A DNA stretch of 64,000 bases, taken from Falsiroseomonas bella (lineage in GTDB: Bacteria > Pseudomonadota > Alphaproteobacteria > Acetobacterales > Acetobacteraceae). Of this stretch, positions 27,280-35,169 are shown piece after piece (the stretch's first letter is position 1; each line of letters starts with the position of its first letter). Made by a program: the position numbers and the translations under genes. The notes below the pieces were generated by a model. It saw only the letters and a program-made list of their open reading frames with translations. It was not told the DNA's origin and made no database searches. The DNA is taken from contig NZ_QGNA01000004.1 of the NCBI RefSeq assembly GCF_003173615.1, forward strand, positions 620,001 through 684,000. Reading direction: 5' to 3'.

Positions 27280-27302
27280 TCCGACCGCCGCGGCGGTGAG
27301 GG

Positions 27303-27333
27303 AGGGGCGTCGCGGCGATGCGGCGCCCCTTTT
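27303..27333 (+). terminator. Rho-independent terminator after the second phoX
   Basis: AGGGGCG (27303-27309) pairs with CGCCCCT (27324-27330), with an inner CGC/GCG pair, and four T residues close the structure. It lies 24 bases after the phoX stop and just before the convergent permease stop. Confidence 0.7.
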
Positions 27334-27336
27334 CGT

Positions 27337-28152
27337 TCAGCGCCGCAGCCCGTCCGCGACCAGCGTGCAGCCGGCGACTGCCAGCAGGATGGCGAGCCCT
27401 GGCCAAACCGCCGCCCAGGGCGCGCTGAACACGAGGTCCTGCGCGTTGGACAGCATGTTGCCCCAGCTCGCCGCCGGCGGCGCGATGCCGAGGCCGAGGA
27501 AGGACAGCGTACTCTCCGCCAGGATGGCGCCGGCAACCGCGAGCGCGGTCGCGACCGCGATGGGCCCCGCGATGTTCGGCACGACATGGCGCAGCAGGAT
27601 GCGGCCCTCTCCGGCGCCGAGCGCCCGCGCCGCGCGGACATAGTCGCGCGCCAGCACCGACAGCGCCGCGGCGCGCGCCAGCCGCGCGACGCCGACCCAG
27701 CCGAAGATCGTCAGGATCGCGACGATGCGGATGATGTCGGAGAGCGGCTCGCCGCGCGGCAGGCCGATGCGGCCGGTATCCGCGGCGGCGAGCACGACGA
27801 GCACGGGCAGCGCCGGCAGCGCCAGCATCCCGTCCGCCAGTCGCATCAGCACGGCATCCAGCGCCCCGCCGCGCCAGGCCGCGAGCAGCCCGATCGCGGT
27901 GCCGAGCACCGCCGCGGCCAACGCCGTCGCGAGCCCGACCGCCAGCGAGACGCGCGCGCCGTAGAGCAGGCGCAGCAGCAGGTCGCGGCCGAGCTCGTCG
28001 GTGCCGAGCGGATGCTCCGGCGAGGCAGGGCCGTGGCGCAGGAAAAGGTCGGGCGCGAAGGGGTCATGGCCGAGCGCCTCCTGCACCAGCGGCGCGCCGA
28101 GCGCGCCGAGGGCGAGCAGCAGAAGCAGCGCGAGGCCGAGGATCAGCCGCAT
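27337..28152 (-). CDS. Peptide-type ABC transporter permease (DppC/OppC-like)
   Basis: A 271-aa inner-membrane permease. An N-terminal helix (MRLILGLALLLLLALGALG) precedes the HPLGTDELGRDLLLRLLYGARVSL motif that marks the DppC/OppC group, then four to five further helices. The EAA loop is at YVRAARALGAGEGRILLRHVVPN. It pairs with the DppB-like permease upstream to form the membrane channel. ATG 28152 overlaps the DppB stop by one base; a GTG at 28155 gives a four-base overlap. It is the last gene of the run, and no ATPase gene follows. Confidence 0.9.
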   Translation of the reverse strand: MRLILGLALLLLLALGALGAPLVQEALGHDPFAPDLFLRHGPASPEHPLGTDELGRDLLLRLLYGARVSLAVGLATALAAAVLGTAIGLLAAWRGGALDAVLMRLADGMLALPALPVLVVLAAADTGRIGLPRGEPLSDIIRIVAILTIFGWVGVARLARAAALSVLARDYVRAARALGAGEGRILLRHVVPNIAGPIAVATALAVAGAILAESTLSFLGLGIAPPAASWGNMLSNAQDLVFSAPWAAVWPGLAILLAVAGCTLVADGLRR

Positions 28153-29090
28153 CACGCGTCGCGCAGCCTGGGGTCGAGGGCGCGCTGCGCGAGATCGGCC
28201 GCCAGCGTCGCCAGCATCGTCACCAGCGCCACCAGCAGCAGCGCGACCAGCGCCAGGTTGGTGTCGTTGCCCATCACCGCGTCGTAGATCAGCTTGCCCA
28301 TGCCGGGGCGGGCGAAGAGCGTCTCGGTGATCAGCGCGCCGCCGACCAGCGCGCCGGCATCGAGCGCGGCCACCTGCAGGACCGGCACGGCCGCGTTGGG
28401 AAAGGCATGGCGCAGCAGCACGCGCGCCTCGCCATTGCCGCGCGCGCGCGCGGCGGTGATCCAGGGCTCGCGCAGCGTCAGGCCGACCGCGGCGGCAGAA
28501 TGGCGCGCATAGGCGGCGAGGTTGGCAATGGCGAGGGTGGCCACCGGCAGCACAAGGAAGCGCAGCGAGTCCAGGCCGCCGGTCTCGCTCATGCCGCCGG
28601 CTGGCAGCCAGCCGAGCGTCACCGCGAACAGGATGATCAGCAGGATGCCGAGCCAGAAGGACGGCGCCGACTGGCCGAGGATCGCGATGGCATCCACCGC
28701 CGGCGCCAGCCGCGGCCGCGCCGCCGCGAGCAGGCCAAGCGCGATGCCGATGCCGCCCGCCAGCAGCAGCGCCCCGCCGAGCAGGACGAGCGTGGAGACC
28801 AGCGCGGGTGCGATGATGTCGGCGACTGGCTGCGCGAAGAGCCGCGAATGGCCGAAGCGCCCCTCCAGGAGCCCCCCCGCCCAGGCCGCGTAGCGCGCGA
28901 GCAGCGGCTGGTCCAAGCCATGCAACGCGCGCAGCCGTGCCGCGTCCTCCGCCGTCAGCCGCGGATCGCCGGCGATGGCGAGGTCGATGGGATCGCCCGG
29001 CATCAGACCGATCAGCAGGAACATGGCGAAGGAGAGGATCGCCATGGTCACCGCGATCTGCACCAGCCGCGCCGCAAGCAGGCGGATCAC
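28152..29090 (-). CDS. Peptide-type ABC transporter permease (DppB/OppB-like)
   Basis: A 312-aa inner-membrane permease with six hydrophobic segments. The N-terminus LLAARLVQIAVTMAILSFAMFLLIGLMPGDP is the DppB/OppB signature, and the EAA loop is at PWITAARARGNGEARVLLRHAFPN. It starts at a GTG overlapping the stop of the binding-protein gene (GTGA), so expression is probably coupled. The substrate class is peptides, nickel or other oligomers; it cannot be narrowed from the permease. Confidence 0.9.
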   Translation of the reverse strand: MIRLLAARLVQIAVTMAILSFAMFLLIGLMPGDPIDLAIAGDPRLTAEDAARLRALHGLDQPLLARYAAWAGGLLEGRFGHSRLFAQPVADIIAPALVSTLVLLGGALLLAGGIGIALGLLAAARPRLAPAVDAIAILGQSAPSFWLGILLIILFAVTLGWLPAGGMSETGGLDSLRFLVLPVATLAIANLAAYARHSAAAVGLTLREPWITAARARGNGEARVLLRHAFPNAAVPVLQVAALDAGALVGGALITETLFARPGMGKLIYDAVMGNDTNLALVALLLVALVTMLATLAADLAQRALDPRLRDA

Positions 29091-30745
29091 CGCACCGCCC
29101 AGTCCGTCACCCAGAGGGAGGACGGCGCGAGATGTCCGGTGGGCCGCACGCCGTCCAGCCAGCGCGGCCAGACATGCGCGTCCGCGCGGAACCAGAGGGG
29201 GATCGCCGGCAGTTCCTCGGCATAGATCGCTTGCAGCCGCTGCCACAGCGCGCGGCGCTTCTCGCGGTCGAGCTCGATCGGGATCGCCTCGAGCAGCGCG
29301 TCCATCTCGGCGTTGCGGAAGCCGGTGTAGTTCTGGCCGGACCAGTTGCGCTCGGCCGTCGGGATCTCGTCGGAATGCAGCGTGGTGCGCGGCACGCTTT
29401 CCGGCGCGCTGATCCAGGCGAACATCACCGCGCCGGTGAAGCGGCGCTTCGACAGCGTCTCGCCGAACAGCACGCGCGGCGGCTCGTTGCGGATCCGCGC
29501 CTCGATCCCCGCCTGGCGCCACATGCCCTGGATCACCTGCTGCACCGCCTCGCGCGAGCGGTTGCCGGCGGTGGTCATCAGCTCGATGGTCAGCCGCTCC
29601 CCGGCCTGGTTGCGGCGGATGCCGTCGGGGCCGGGCCGCCAGCCGGCTTCCTCCAGCAACGCGCGGGCGCGCGCCGGGTCGTGCGGCCACTGGCGGATGG
29701 ACTGGTCGTACACCCAGTCGAGCGGATTGACGTTGCCATGCGCCAGCACCTGGCGTCCATCGAACAGGCGGCTCACGATCTGCGCGCGGTCGATCGCCAT
29801 CACCAGCGCCTGGCGCACGCGCCGGTCGGCCAGCAGCGGCGTGTCGTGGTTCACGTCCAGATGCTCGTAGATCAGGCCGGGCTTGTAGCCGATGCGGAAG
29901 CGGGCGCCGACGCGGCGTTCCAGCGCCGTCGCCTGGTCGAGCGGCAGTCCGAGCTCGCCCGCGATCATGTCGAGCTGCCCGGCGAGAAGCTGCGCTTCCA
30001 GCGCCGTGGTGCTCTCCACCGTGCGGATCGCGATGCGGCGGAAGGCGGGCGCGGGGCCTGCCCAGGTGTCGTTGCGCTCCAGCGTGATGCCCGCGCCTGG
30101 TTGCACCTGGATCACACGGTAGGGGCCGTTCCACAGCGCCGGGTTGGTCGGCTCCGTCTCGTACGCGCTCCGGCTGCGGTAGCTGCGCGGCTCCTGTTCC
30201 CAGCGCGCACGCTCGACATGCGCGGGGAGGGGCTGCCAGTCGCCGGCGGAGGCGTATTCGAAGGTGACGCGGTCGAAGCGCAGCGTGATGCTGCGCGGGT
30301 CAACCACGATGGCCTCATAGGCCGAGCGATAGAACTCGCTGCCGCCGAAGCCCGTGGAGAAGTCGCGCCCGGCCTGCCACGCGAAGAGCAGGTCCTCGGC
30401 CGAGACCGGCCGGCCATCGCCCCAGCGCAGATCCTCGCGCAGCCGCCAGGTGACGCGGATGCCGGGCCGTCCATCCGGCGTGGTCTCGCGCTGCGCCATG
30501 CCGTTGTCGAGCGAGGGGAGCGTGTCGCAGCCCATGCAGGTCAGCGCCCAGTCCTGGTCGTACACCGTCAGCGGCCGCCGCGCGAAGCCGAGCACATAGG
30601 ACTTCGCCGCCATGCTCTCGATGTTGGGGTGCAGCGTCGCGGGATACTGCGTGATGCCGATGGTGAGCTGGTCGCGCGGGGGGGATTGCGCCAGGGCGGG
30701 TGTCAGGCTCGCGATGGCGAGCAACGCGACGAGTCGGGGCTTCAT
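29087..30745 (-). CDS. Peptide-type ABC transporter substrate-binding protein
   Basis: A 552-aa periplasmic family-5 binding protein (DppA/OppA type). The signal peptide is MKPRLVALLAIASLTPALAQ. The mature part has the usual DQLTIGITQYPATLHPNIESM start, VTWRLREDLRWGDGRPVSAEDLLFAW, and AGERLTIELMTTAGNRSREAVQQVIQGMWRQAGI. The ATG overlaps the stop of the unknown gene upstream (ATGA), so this transport operon is physically fused behind pyrE and a toxin-antitoxin pair. No ATPase subunits are encoded in the run. Confidence 0.88.
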   Translation of the reverse strand: MKPRLVALLAIASLTPALAQSPPRDQLTIGITQYPATLHPNIESMAAKSYVLGFARRPLTVYDQDWALTCMGCDTLPSLDNGMAQRETTPDGRPGIRVTWRLREDLRWGDGRPVSAEDLLFAWQAGRDFSTGFGGSEFYRSAYEAIVVDPRSITLRFDRVTFEYASAGDWQPLPAHVERARWEQEPRSYRSRSAYETEPTNPALWNGPYRVIQVQPGAGITLERNDTWAGPAPAFRRIAIRTVESTTALEAQLLAGQLDMIAGELGLPLDQATALERRVGARFRIGYKPGLIYEHLDVNHDTPLLADRRVRQALVMAIDRAQIVSRLFDGRQVLAHGNVNPLDWVYDQSIRQWPHDPARARALLEEAGWRPGPDGIRRNQAGERLTIELMTTAGNRSREAVQQVIQGMWRQAGIEARIRNEPPRVLFGETLSKRRFTGAVMFAWISAPESVPRTTLHSDEIPTAERNWSGQNYTGFRNAEMDALLEAIPIELDREKRRALWQRLQAIYAEELPAIPLWFRADAHVWPRWLDGVRPTGHLAPSSLWVTDWAVR

Positions 30746-31422
30746 GGCCTTGGCTCCTCGGCAGGCACGAATGCGAGGCCCATGACGGCCTCTCCATTCA
30801 CCTCGCGGCTGAACAGCAGCAGGGCGGCGTCGATGCTCGCGCCTGCTGCGCGCAGCGCCGCCAAGGCAGCGGCGAGCGCGCAAGGGGCGACGGTGACATC
30901 GACGACAAAGCGGCTGTGTGCGTAGACCAGCACGCAGCGCAGCGCACCGGCAGGAGCGCGCCGGAAACTGTCCTTGGCGACCTTGGCGCCAATGGCGCGC
31001 CCGACTTCGCGCGCAAACAGAGCATCAGCCGCGTCACCTTCCTTGAGCGTGCTGCCGCGATCGGGAATTGCGCAGGGAGCGATGCTTAGCTCGCTGTCCC
31101 GAAGCCACTTTTGAAGATCTTCTTCCCCTGCGTCCGTGTGCTCGATCGCCCAGGCCTTACCGTTCCCAAAAGGTTCAAGGACGGAGTCGGGCGCTTCCTG
31201 ACGGATGAGTGTCGCAGGAAAAAGGTGGGGGTGCGCCGTGCCGAACCAACGAAGCGTGCGCATGATGCAGTGACCTTCCCGATGTTCTTTCATGCGACCG
31301 TTAGTCCGCTCGGGAACCACAAAATCCACGCGGTCGAGGAACGTGGGAAGGTCAGCCTCTCCTGGCAGCGCCGTGCGCGCTTCCATGGGCCAGAAGGTCG
31401 CTGCTGGCGGTCCTGCCGTCAC
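30742..31422 (-). CDS. Unknown protein between toxin and ABC transporter genes
   Basis: A 226-aa soluble protein I do not recognise. It starts at a GTG overlapping the toxin stop (GTGA), and its own stop overlaps the binding-protein ATG (ATGA), so it is translationally linked on both sides. Visible features are DLPTFLDRVDFVVPERTNG, MRTLRWFGTAHPHLFP, a C-terminal part with CVLVYAHSRFVVDVTVAP and the ending GLAFVPAEEPRP. Base composition is lower in GC than the neighbours. An in-frame ATG at 31386 is an alternative start but has no ribosome site. No membrane segment or signal peptide is seen. Confidence 0.65.
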   Translation of the reverse strand: MTAGPPAATFWPMEARTALPGEADLPTFLDRVDFVVPERTNGRMKEHREGHCIMRTLRWFGTAHPHLFPATLIRQEAPDSVLEPFGNGKAWAIEHTDAGEEDLQKWLRDSELSIAPCAIPDRGSTLKEGDAADALFAREVGRAIGAKVAKDSFRRAPAGALRCVLVYAHSRFVVDVTVAPCALAAALAALRAAGASIDAALLLFSREVNGEAVMGLAFVPAEEPRP

Positions 31423-31709
31423 GCCTGATCGGCCGAGCCGCCTTCCTGTCGCGCGCCATGCCACACGCGAAGGATGACGATCATCTCGTCCTGCTGACGA
31501 TACATCAGCACGAACGGTGTCCGGGGCACGTGCAGGCGCCGCCTTCCATCTTCGTCCTCGCGGCCAAGGCCAGGGAAGTCCAGAAGGCGCTGCGCGGCTC
31601 GTTCAACCAGCCGTCGCTGCCGCATCGCCGCATCCGGGTTGTCGGCACTGATATGGGCCACGGCCTCTGCCAGATCGCGGCGCGCAGCCAGGGCGAAGAC
31701 AAGCCTCAC
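31419..31709 (-). CDS. ParE/RelE-family toxin
   Basis: A 96-aa protein with the RelE/ParE fold pattern: MRLVFALAARRDLAEAVAHISADNPDAA, then RLVERAAQRLLDFPGLGRE, and a C-terminal strand pair with VPRTPFVLMYRQQDEMIVILRVWHGARQ. ParE members block gyrase and RelE members cut mRNA; sequence alone does not decide which, though the N-terminal arrangement favours ParE. It starts at a GTG overlapping the antitoxin stop by four bases, the usual antitoxin-first order. Confidence 0.85.
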   Translation of the reverse strand: MRLVFALAARRDLAEAVAHISADNPDAAMRQRRLVERAAQRLLDFPGLGREDEDGRRRLHVPRTPFVLMYRQQDEMIVILRVWHGARQEGGSADQA

Positions 31710-31990
31710 CCGTCGCGCCGCTGCCGAGCCCGCGCGATGACCACATCAAGCTCCGCAAAGACCTCTTCGGCCGGCACCACGCGCCCGGCGGCGGCATCCG
31801 CTTCGCCCTCGGCAATCCAAGTCTGGTAGGCGTCGCGGTCGGCACGGAATGTTTCGAAGTCCAAGTCGGCAGCAATGAAGGCGCGAGCAGCCTCGACCAG
31901 CATGGCCTCCCGCGTGGATTGCCGATCCGCTGCCGCGCGGGTCAGAGCCTGCGCCACCTCCTCAGGCAACTCGACGCTGATCCGTACCAT
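31706..31990 (-). CDS. Ribbon-helix-helix antitoxin (CopG/ParD-like)
   Basis: A 94-aa protein. The N-terminus MVRISVELPEEVAQALTRAAADRQSTREAM has the ribbon-helix-helix pattern of CopG/ParD DNA-binding antitoxins. The C-terminal part (FETFRADRDAYQTWIAEGEADAAAGRVVPAEEVFAELD) is the toxin-binding tail typical of ParE partners. Such proteins neutralise the toxin and repress their own operon. The ATG lies nine bases after the pyrE stop, and the GGAGG of its ribosome site overlaps that stop, so it is expressed as part of the pyrE transcript or from a promoter within pyrE. Confidence 0.87.
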   Translation of the reverse strand: MVRISVELPEEVAQALTRAAADRQSTREAMLVEAARAFIAADLDFETFRADRDAYQTWIAEGEADAAAGRVVPAEEVFAELDVVIARARQRRDG

Positions 31991-31999
31991 CGCCGCCTC

Positions 32000-32722
32000 C
32001 TACTCCCCGGAATCCTTCGGCTTCGCCTCCGCCAGCGATCCGATGCCGCCATGCGCCTTGGACCAGCCGACGGGGTCCTCCAGGAACTTGCGCACGGCGG
32101 CCAGCGCGCTTTCGGAGAAATAGGGGCGCTCCCGGCACACCTCCAGCACGTCCCACCAAGTGCAGAGATGGTGCAGGTTCAGCCCCATCGCCTTCATCTG
32201 CTCGAAGCTGCCCGGGAAGACGCCGTAATAGAACACGACGAAGGTGTGGTCGCAGATCGCGCCCGCCTCGCGCAGCGCATTGGCGAAGCGGATCTTGCTG
32301 GCGCCGTCGGTGGTCAGGTCCTCCACCAGCAGCGTCTGCTTGCCGACCGGCACCTCGCCCTCGATCTGCGCGTTGCGCCCGAACCCCTTCGGCTTCTTCC
32401 GCACATAGGCCATGGGCGCGAGCATGCGGTCGGCGATCCAGGCGCCGAAGGGGATGCCGGCGGTTTCGCCGCCCACCACCGCCTCGATCGTCTCGTAGCC
32501 GACATGGCGGTGGATCTTCTCGACGCCCAGGTCGCAGATGCGGTTGCGCGCGCGGGGGAAGGAGATGATCTTGCGGCAGTCGATGTAGACCGGGCTCTTC
32601 CAGCCGGAGGTGAAGGTATAGGGCTCCTCCGGCCGGAAATTCACCGCCTTGATCTCCAGCAGGATGCGCGCGGTGGTCAGGGCGGCGTCGCGGTCCCAGT
32701 CGGAGGCGTGGGTGGCGGCCAT
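32000..32722 (-). CDS. pyrE: Orotate phosphoribosyltransferase
   Basis: A 240-aa enzyme of pyrimidine synthesis that joins orotate to PRPP to give OMP. The PRPP-binding motif is LLVEDLTTDGASK, and EAVVGGETAGIPFGAWIADRM plus AYVRKKPKGFGRNAQIEG form the catalytic and flexible loops. The C-terminal extension (CTWWDVLEVCRERPYFSESALAAVRKFLEDP) is the alphaproteobacterial form. It heads a minus-strand run that continues into a toxin-antitoxin pair and a transporter. It is divergent from the ELM1-like gene. Confidence 0.93.
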   Translation of the reverse strand: MAATHASDWDRDAALTTARILLEIKAVNFRPEEPYTFTSGWKSPVYIDCRKIISFPRARNRICDLGVEKIHRHVGYETIEAVVGGETAGIPFGAWIADRMLAPMAYVRKKPKGFGRNAQIEGEVPVGKQTLLVEDLTTDGASKIRFANALREAGAICDHTFVVFYYGVFPGSFEQMKAMGLNLHHLCTWWDVLEVCRERPYFSESALAAVRKFLEDPVGWSKAHGGIGSLAEAKPKDSGE

Positions 32723-32792
32723 CGGGCAAGGTTCCTGTCGGTGAAGGGCGGCGATTGAGCGCTTGTGGTAACGCCGCCCGCGTGGCGCGTCC

Positions 32793-33731
32793 ATGACGGC
32801 GGAGCCCGCCCCGGTGTGGGTGCTGGCCGATCCCCGCGCGGGCACGGCGGCGCAGGCGCTCGGCATCGCCGAACGGCTTGGCCGGCCCTTCCGCGAGATC
32901 CCGCTCGCCTGGGGCGCGCTGGCACGGCTGCCGCTGCCCTTCGGAAGCCTGGCCGGCCTGACGCCGGCTGCCCGCGCTGCCTTCGCGCCGCCCTGGCCGG
33001 CCCTTGCCGTCTCCGCCGGGCGACGATCCGGGCCGGTCGCGCTCTGGCTCGGGCGGCGAGGGGTGCGGACGGTGCATTGCATGCGGGCCGCCGGGGCGGC
33101 CGGCTTCGACCTGCATGTCGTCGGCCGGCATGACGCGCCCGCGCCGGCGCCGAACCTGCTGACGATCCTCGGCGCCGCGCACCGTGTCTCGCCGGCCCGG
33201 CTGGCTGCGGCGCGGGCCGAATGGGCGGCGTTGCAGGCCCTGCCGGCGCCGCGCGTGGCCCTGCTGGTGGGCGGCCCTGTTCGAGGGGTGGGGATGGCCC
33301 CCGCTGCCGCTGCAACGCTCGGCGCCCGGGTCGCGGGCTTCGCCGGCAGCGTGCTGGCCACGGCCAGCCGGCGCACCGGCGCCGCCGCGACCGAGGCGCT
33401 GGCCGGCGCGCTTTCCACCGTGCCGCACCGACTGCATCGCTGGGGCGGGAAGGGGGCCAACCCGCTGCTCGGCTTCATGGCCTGGGCCGATGCGCTGGTC
33501 GTCACCGGCGATTCCGTCTCGATGCTGTCCGAGTCGCTGATGACCGCCGCGCCGATCTTCATCGCGCCCCAGGGCGACGAGGGGCGGCGCCACCTCGCCC
33601 TGCATGAAAGCCTCTATGCCGCCGGCCAGGCGCGGCCGCTCTCCGCGGCGCCGGCGCCCTTCGCGCGGGCCCCGCTGGACGAGATGGGGCGCGTGGCGGC
33701 CGAGATCCTGCGTCGCGGATTGCTCCCATGA
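32793..33731 (+). CDS. ELM1/GtrOC1-family putative nucleoside-diphosphate-sugar epimerase
   Basis: A 312-aa protein of the family named for plant mitochondrial fission protein ELM1, common in alphaproteobacteria and of uncertain function; a glycosyltransferase-like fold is suspected. Recognisable segments are VLADPRAGTAAQALGIAERLG, LVGGPVRG, GFAGSVLATASRRTG, and VTGDSVSMLSESLMTAAPIFI near the C-terminus. Its stop overlaps the msrQ ATG, and three genes follow with overlaps, so it likely heads an operon. Confidence 0.82.
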   Translation: MTAEPAPVWVLADPRAGTAAQALGIAERLGRPFREIPLAWGALARLPLPFGSLAGLTPAARAAFAPPWPALAVSAGRRSGPVALWLGRRGVRTVHCMRAAGAAGFDLHVVGRHDAPAPAPNLLTILGAAHRVSPARLAAARAEWAALQALPAPRVALLVGGPVRGVGMAPAAAATLGARVAGFAGSVLATASRRTGAAATEALAGALSTVPHRLHRWGGKGANPLLGFMAWADALVVTGDSVSMLSESLMTAAPIFIAPQGDEGRRHLALHESLYAAGQARPLSAAPAPFARAPLDEMGRVAAEILRRGLLP

Positions 33732-34600
33732 GCGACACCGTCCGTCCGGCGCGGCGCGGGGCGGGCAGGCCCGCGGGCGTCCCCTGGCCCTGGCTGGACC
33801 GCGCCGGCCGGATCTCCGCCCTGCGCATCGCCCTGCTGGTCGCGCTGGCCGCGCCGGCCGCGGTGCTGCTCTGGCTGCTCGCCGCGGGCGCGCTCGGCGC
33901 CGATCCCTGGAAGCAGGCGACGCGGGAGGCCGGGAACCATGCCGCGCATATCCTGCTGATCAGCCTCGCGGTGACGCCGCTGCGCTGGATCGCGGACTGG
34001 CCGAAGGCGGCGACGCTGCGGCGCATGGTGGGGCTGGCCGCGCTCGCCTATGCGCTGCTGCACTTGGTTCTCTATGCCGGGCATCTCGGCTGGAACCTGC
34101 TGGCGGTGGGCGCCGAGATCGCCACGCGCATCTACCTGACGCTCGGCTTCGCGGTGCTGCTCGGCCTCTGCGTGCTCGGCTGGACCTCGACGGATGGGTG
34201 GCAGACGCGGCTCGGGCGCGGCTGGAAGCGGCTGCATCGCTGGGTGTACCTGCTCGCCGCGGCCGCGGTGCTGCACGCCTTCCTGCAATCCAAGGCGCGG
34301 GCCGACGGGGCGGTGGTGATGGCGGGGTGCTGGCTCTGGCTGATGCTGTGGCGGCTGCTGCCGGGGCCATGGCGCGCAAGGCCGCTGGCGCTGCTCGCCC
34401 TGGCGCTGGTGGCGGCGCTGGCGACCGCGCTGGTCGAATATGCCTGGTATGGCGCGGCCACCAACCTGCCCGCCGCGCGCATCCTGGCGGCAAATCTCGA
34501 CCTGGCGGCGGGGCTTCGGCCGGCGCAGGGCATCCTGCTGGCCGGCGTCGCAGCGGCCCTGCTGCCGCTGCTGCGCCGGCTGACGCCCGCGGGCGCATGA
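33728..34600 (+). CDS. msrQ: MsrQ-like heme-binding membrane subunit of protein-methionine-sulfoxide reductase
   Basis: A 290-aa inner-membrane protein with the ferric-reductase-like domain of MsrQ. Around six helices are visible. Conserved histidines lie in GNHAAHILLISLAVTPLRW, YALLHLVLY and KRLHRWVYLLAAAAVLH, the heme ligands. MsrQ passes quinone electrons to the periplasmic molybdoenzyme MsrP, which repairs oxidised methionine. No msrP gene is adjacent in this window, which is unusual. A basic, proline-rich N-terminus and extra C-terminal hydrophobic segments make it longer than the usual form of about 200 aa. Confidence 0.8.
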   Translation: MSDTVRPARRGAGRPAGVPWPWLDRAGRISALRIALLVALAAPAAVLLWLLAAGALGADPWKQATREAGNHAAHILLISLAVTPLRWIADWPKAATLRRMVGLAALAYALLHLVLYAGHLGWNLLAVGAEIATRIYLTLGFAVLLGLCVLGWTSTDGWQTRLGRGWKRLHRWVYLLAAAAVLHAFLQSKARADGAVVMAGCWLWLMLWRLLPGPWRARPLALLALALVAALATALVEYAWYGAATNLPAARILAANLDLAAGLRPAQGILLAGVAAALLPLLRRLTPAGA

Positions 34601-35109
34601 GGCGCAGGCGCCGCCTCATCCTGGGGCTGGTCCTTGCTCTGCTGGCCGGCGCGGCGGGGCTGGCCGGGCTCGATGGTCCGCAGGGCAGCGCCCGACACGA
34701 CCTGGTCGGCCCGGCGACGGTGGTGGATGCCGATACGCTGGTGGTCTCCGGCCAGCGCGTGCGGCTCGACGCCGCGGATGCCCCGGAGCTTCGCCAGTCC
34801 TGTGAACGGGGCGGCGTCTCCTGGCCCTGTGGCCGCGACGCCGCGCAGGCGCTGCGCCAGTTCATCGGCACCCGGGATCTTCGGTGCGAGACGCACGGCC
34901 GGGATCGCTTCGACCGCGTGCTCGCGCTCTGCCGCGCCGGCGGGGAGGACATCGCCGCCTGGCTGGTCAGCGAGGGGCTGGCCGTCGCGTACACCCGCTA
35001 TTCCTGGCGCTACCTGCCGCAGGAAGCGGCCGCGCGCTGGCATGGGCGCGGCATGTGGGGCGGCGATTTCGACCGGCCCGAGGACTGGCGCCGCGCTCAT
35101 CCGCGCTGA
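34597..35109 (+). CDS. Thermonuclease (SNase)-like secreted nuclease
   Basis: A 170-aa protein with an N-terminal signal or anchor (RRRRRLILGLVLALLAGAAGLAGL) and a staphylococcal-nuclease fold: ATVVDADTLVV, RVRLDAADAPE (Arg and Glu of the active site), GRDRFDRVLALC (second arginine), GLAVAYTRYSWRY. Members cut DNA and RNA with Ca2+. Four cysteines could form disulfides in the periplasm. It overlaps the msrQ stop by four bases (ATGA). Confidence 0.85.
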   Translation: MRRRRRLILGLVLALLAGAAGLAGLDGPQGSARHDLVGPATVVDADTLVVSGQRVRLDAADAPELRQSCERGGVSWPCGRDAAQALRQFIGTRDLRCETHGRDRFDRVLALCRAGGEDIAAWLVSEGLAVAYTRYSWRYLPQEAAARWHGRGMWGGDFDRPEDWRRAHPR

Positions 35110-35169
35110 CCCCCCTCCCCAAGCCGCCCTGTCCATGCGAGGCAGCGGCCGGTGAGGAAGGAGCAGCCC

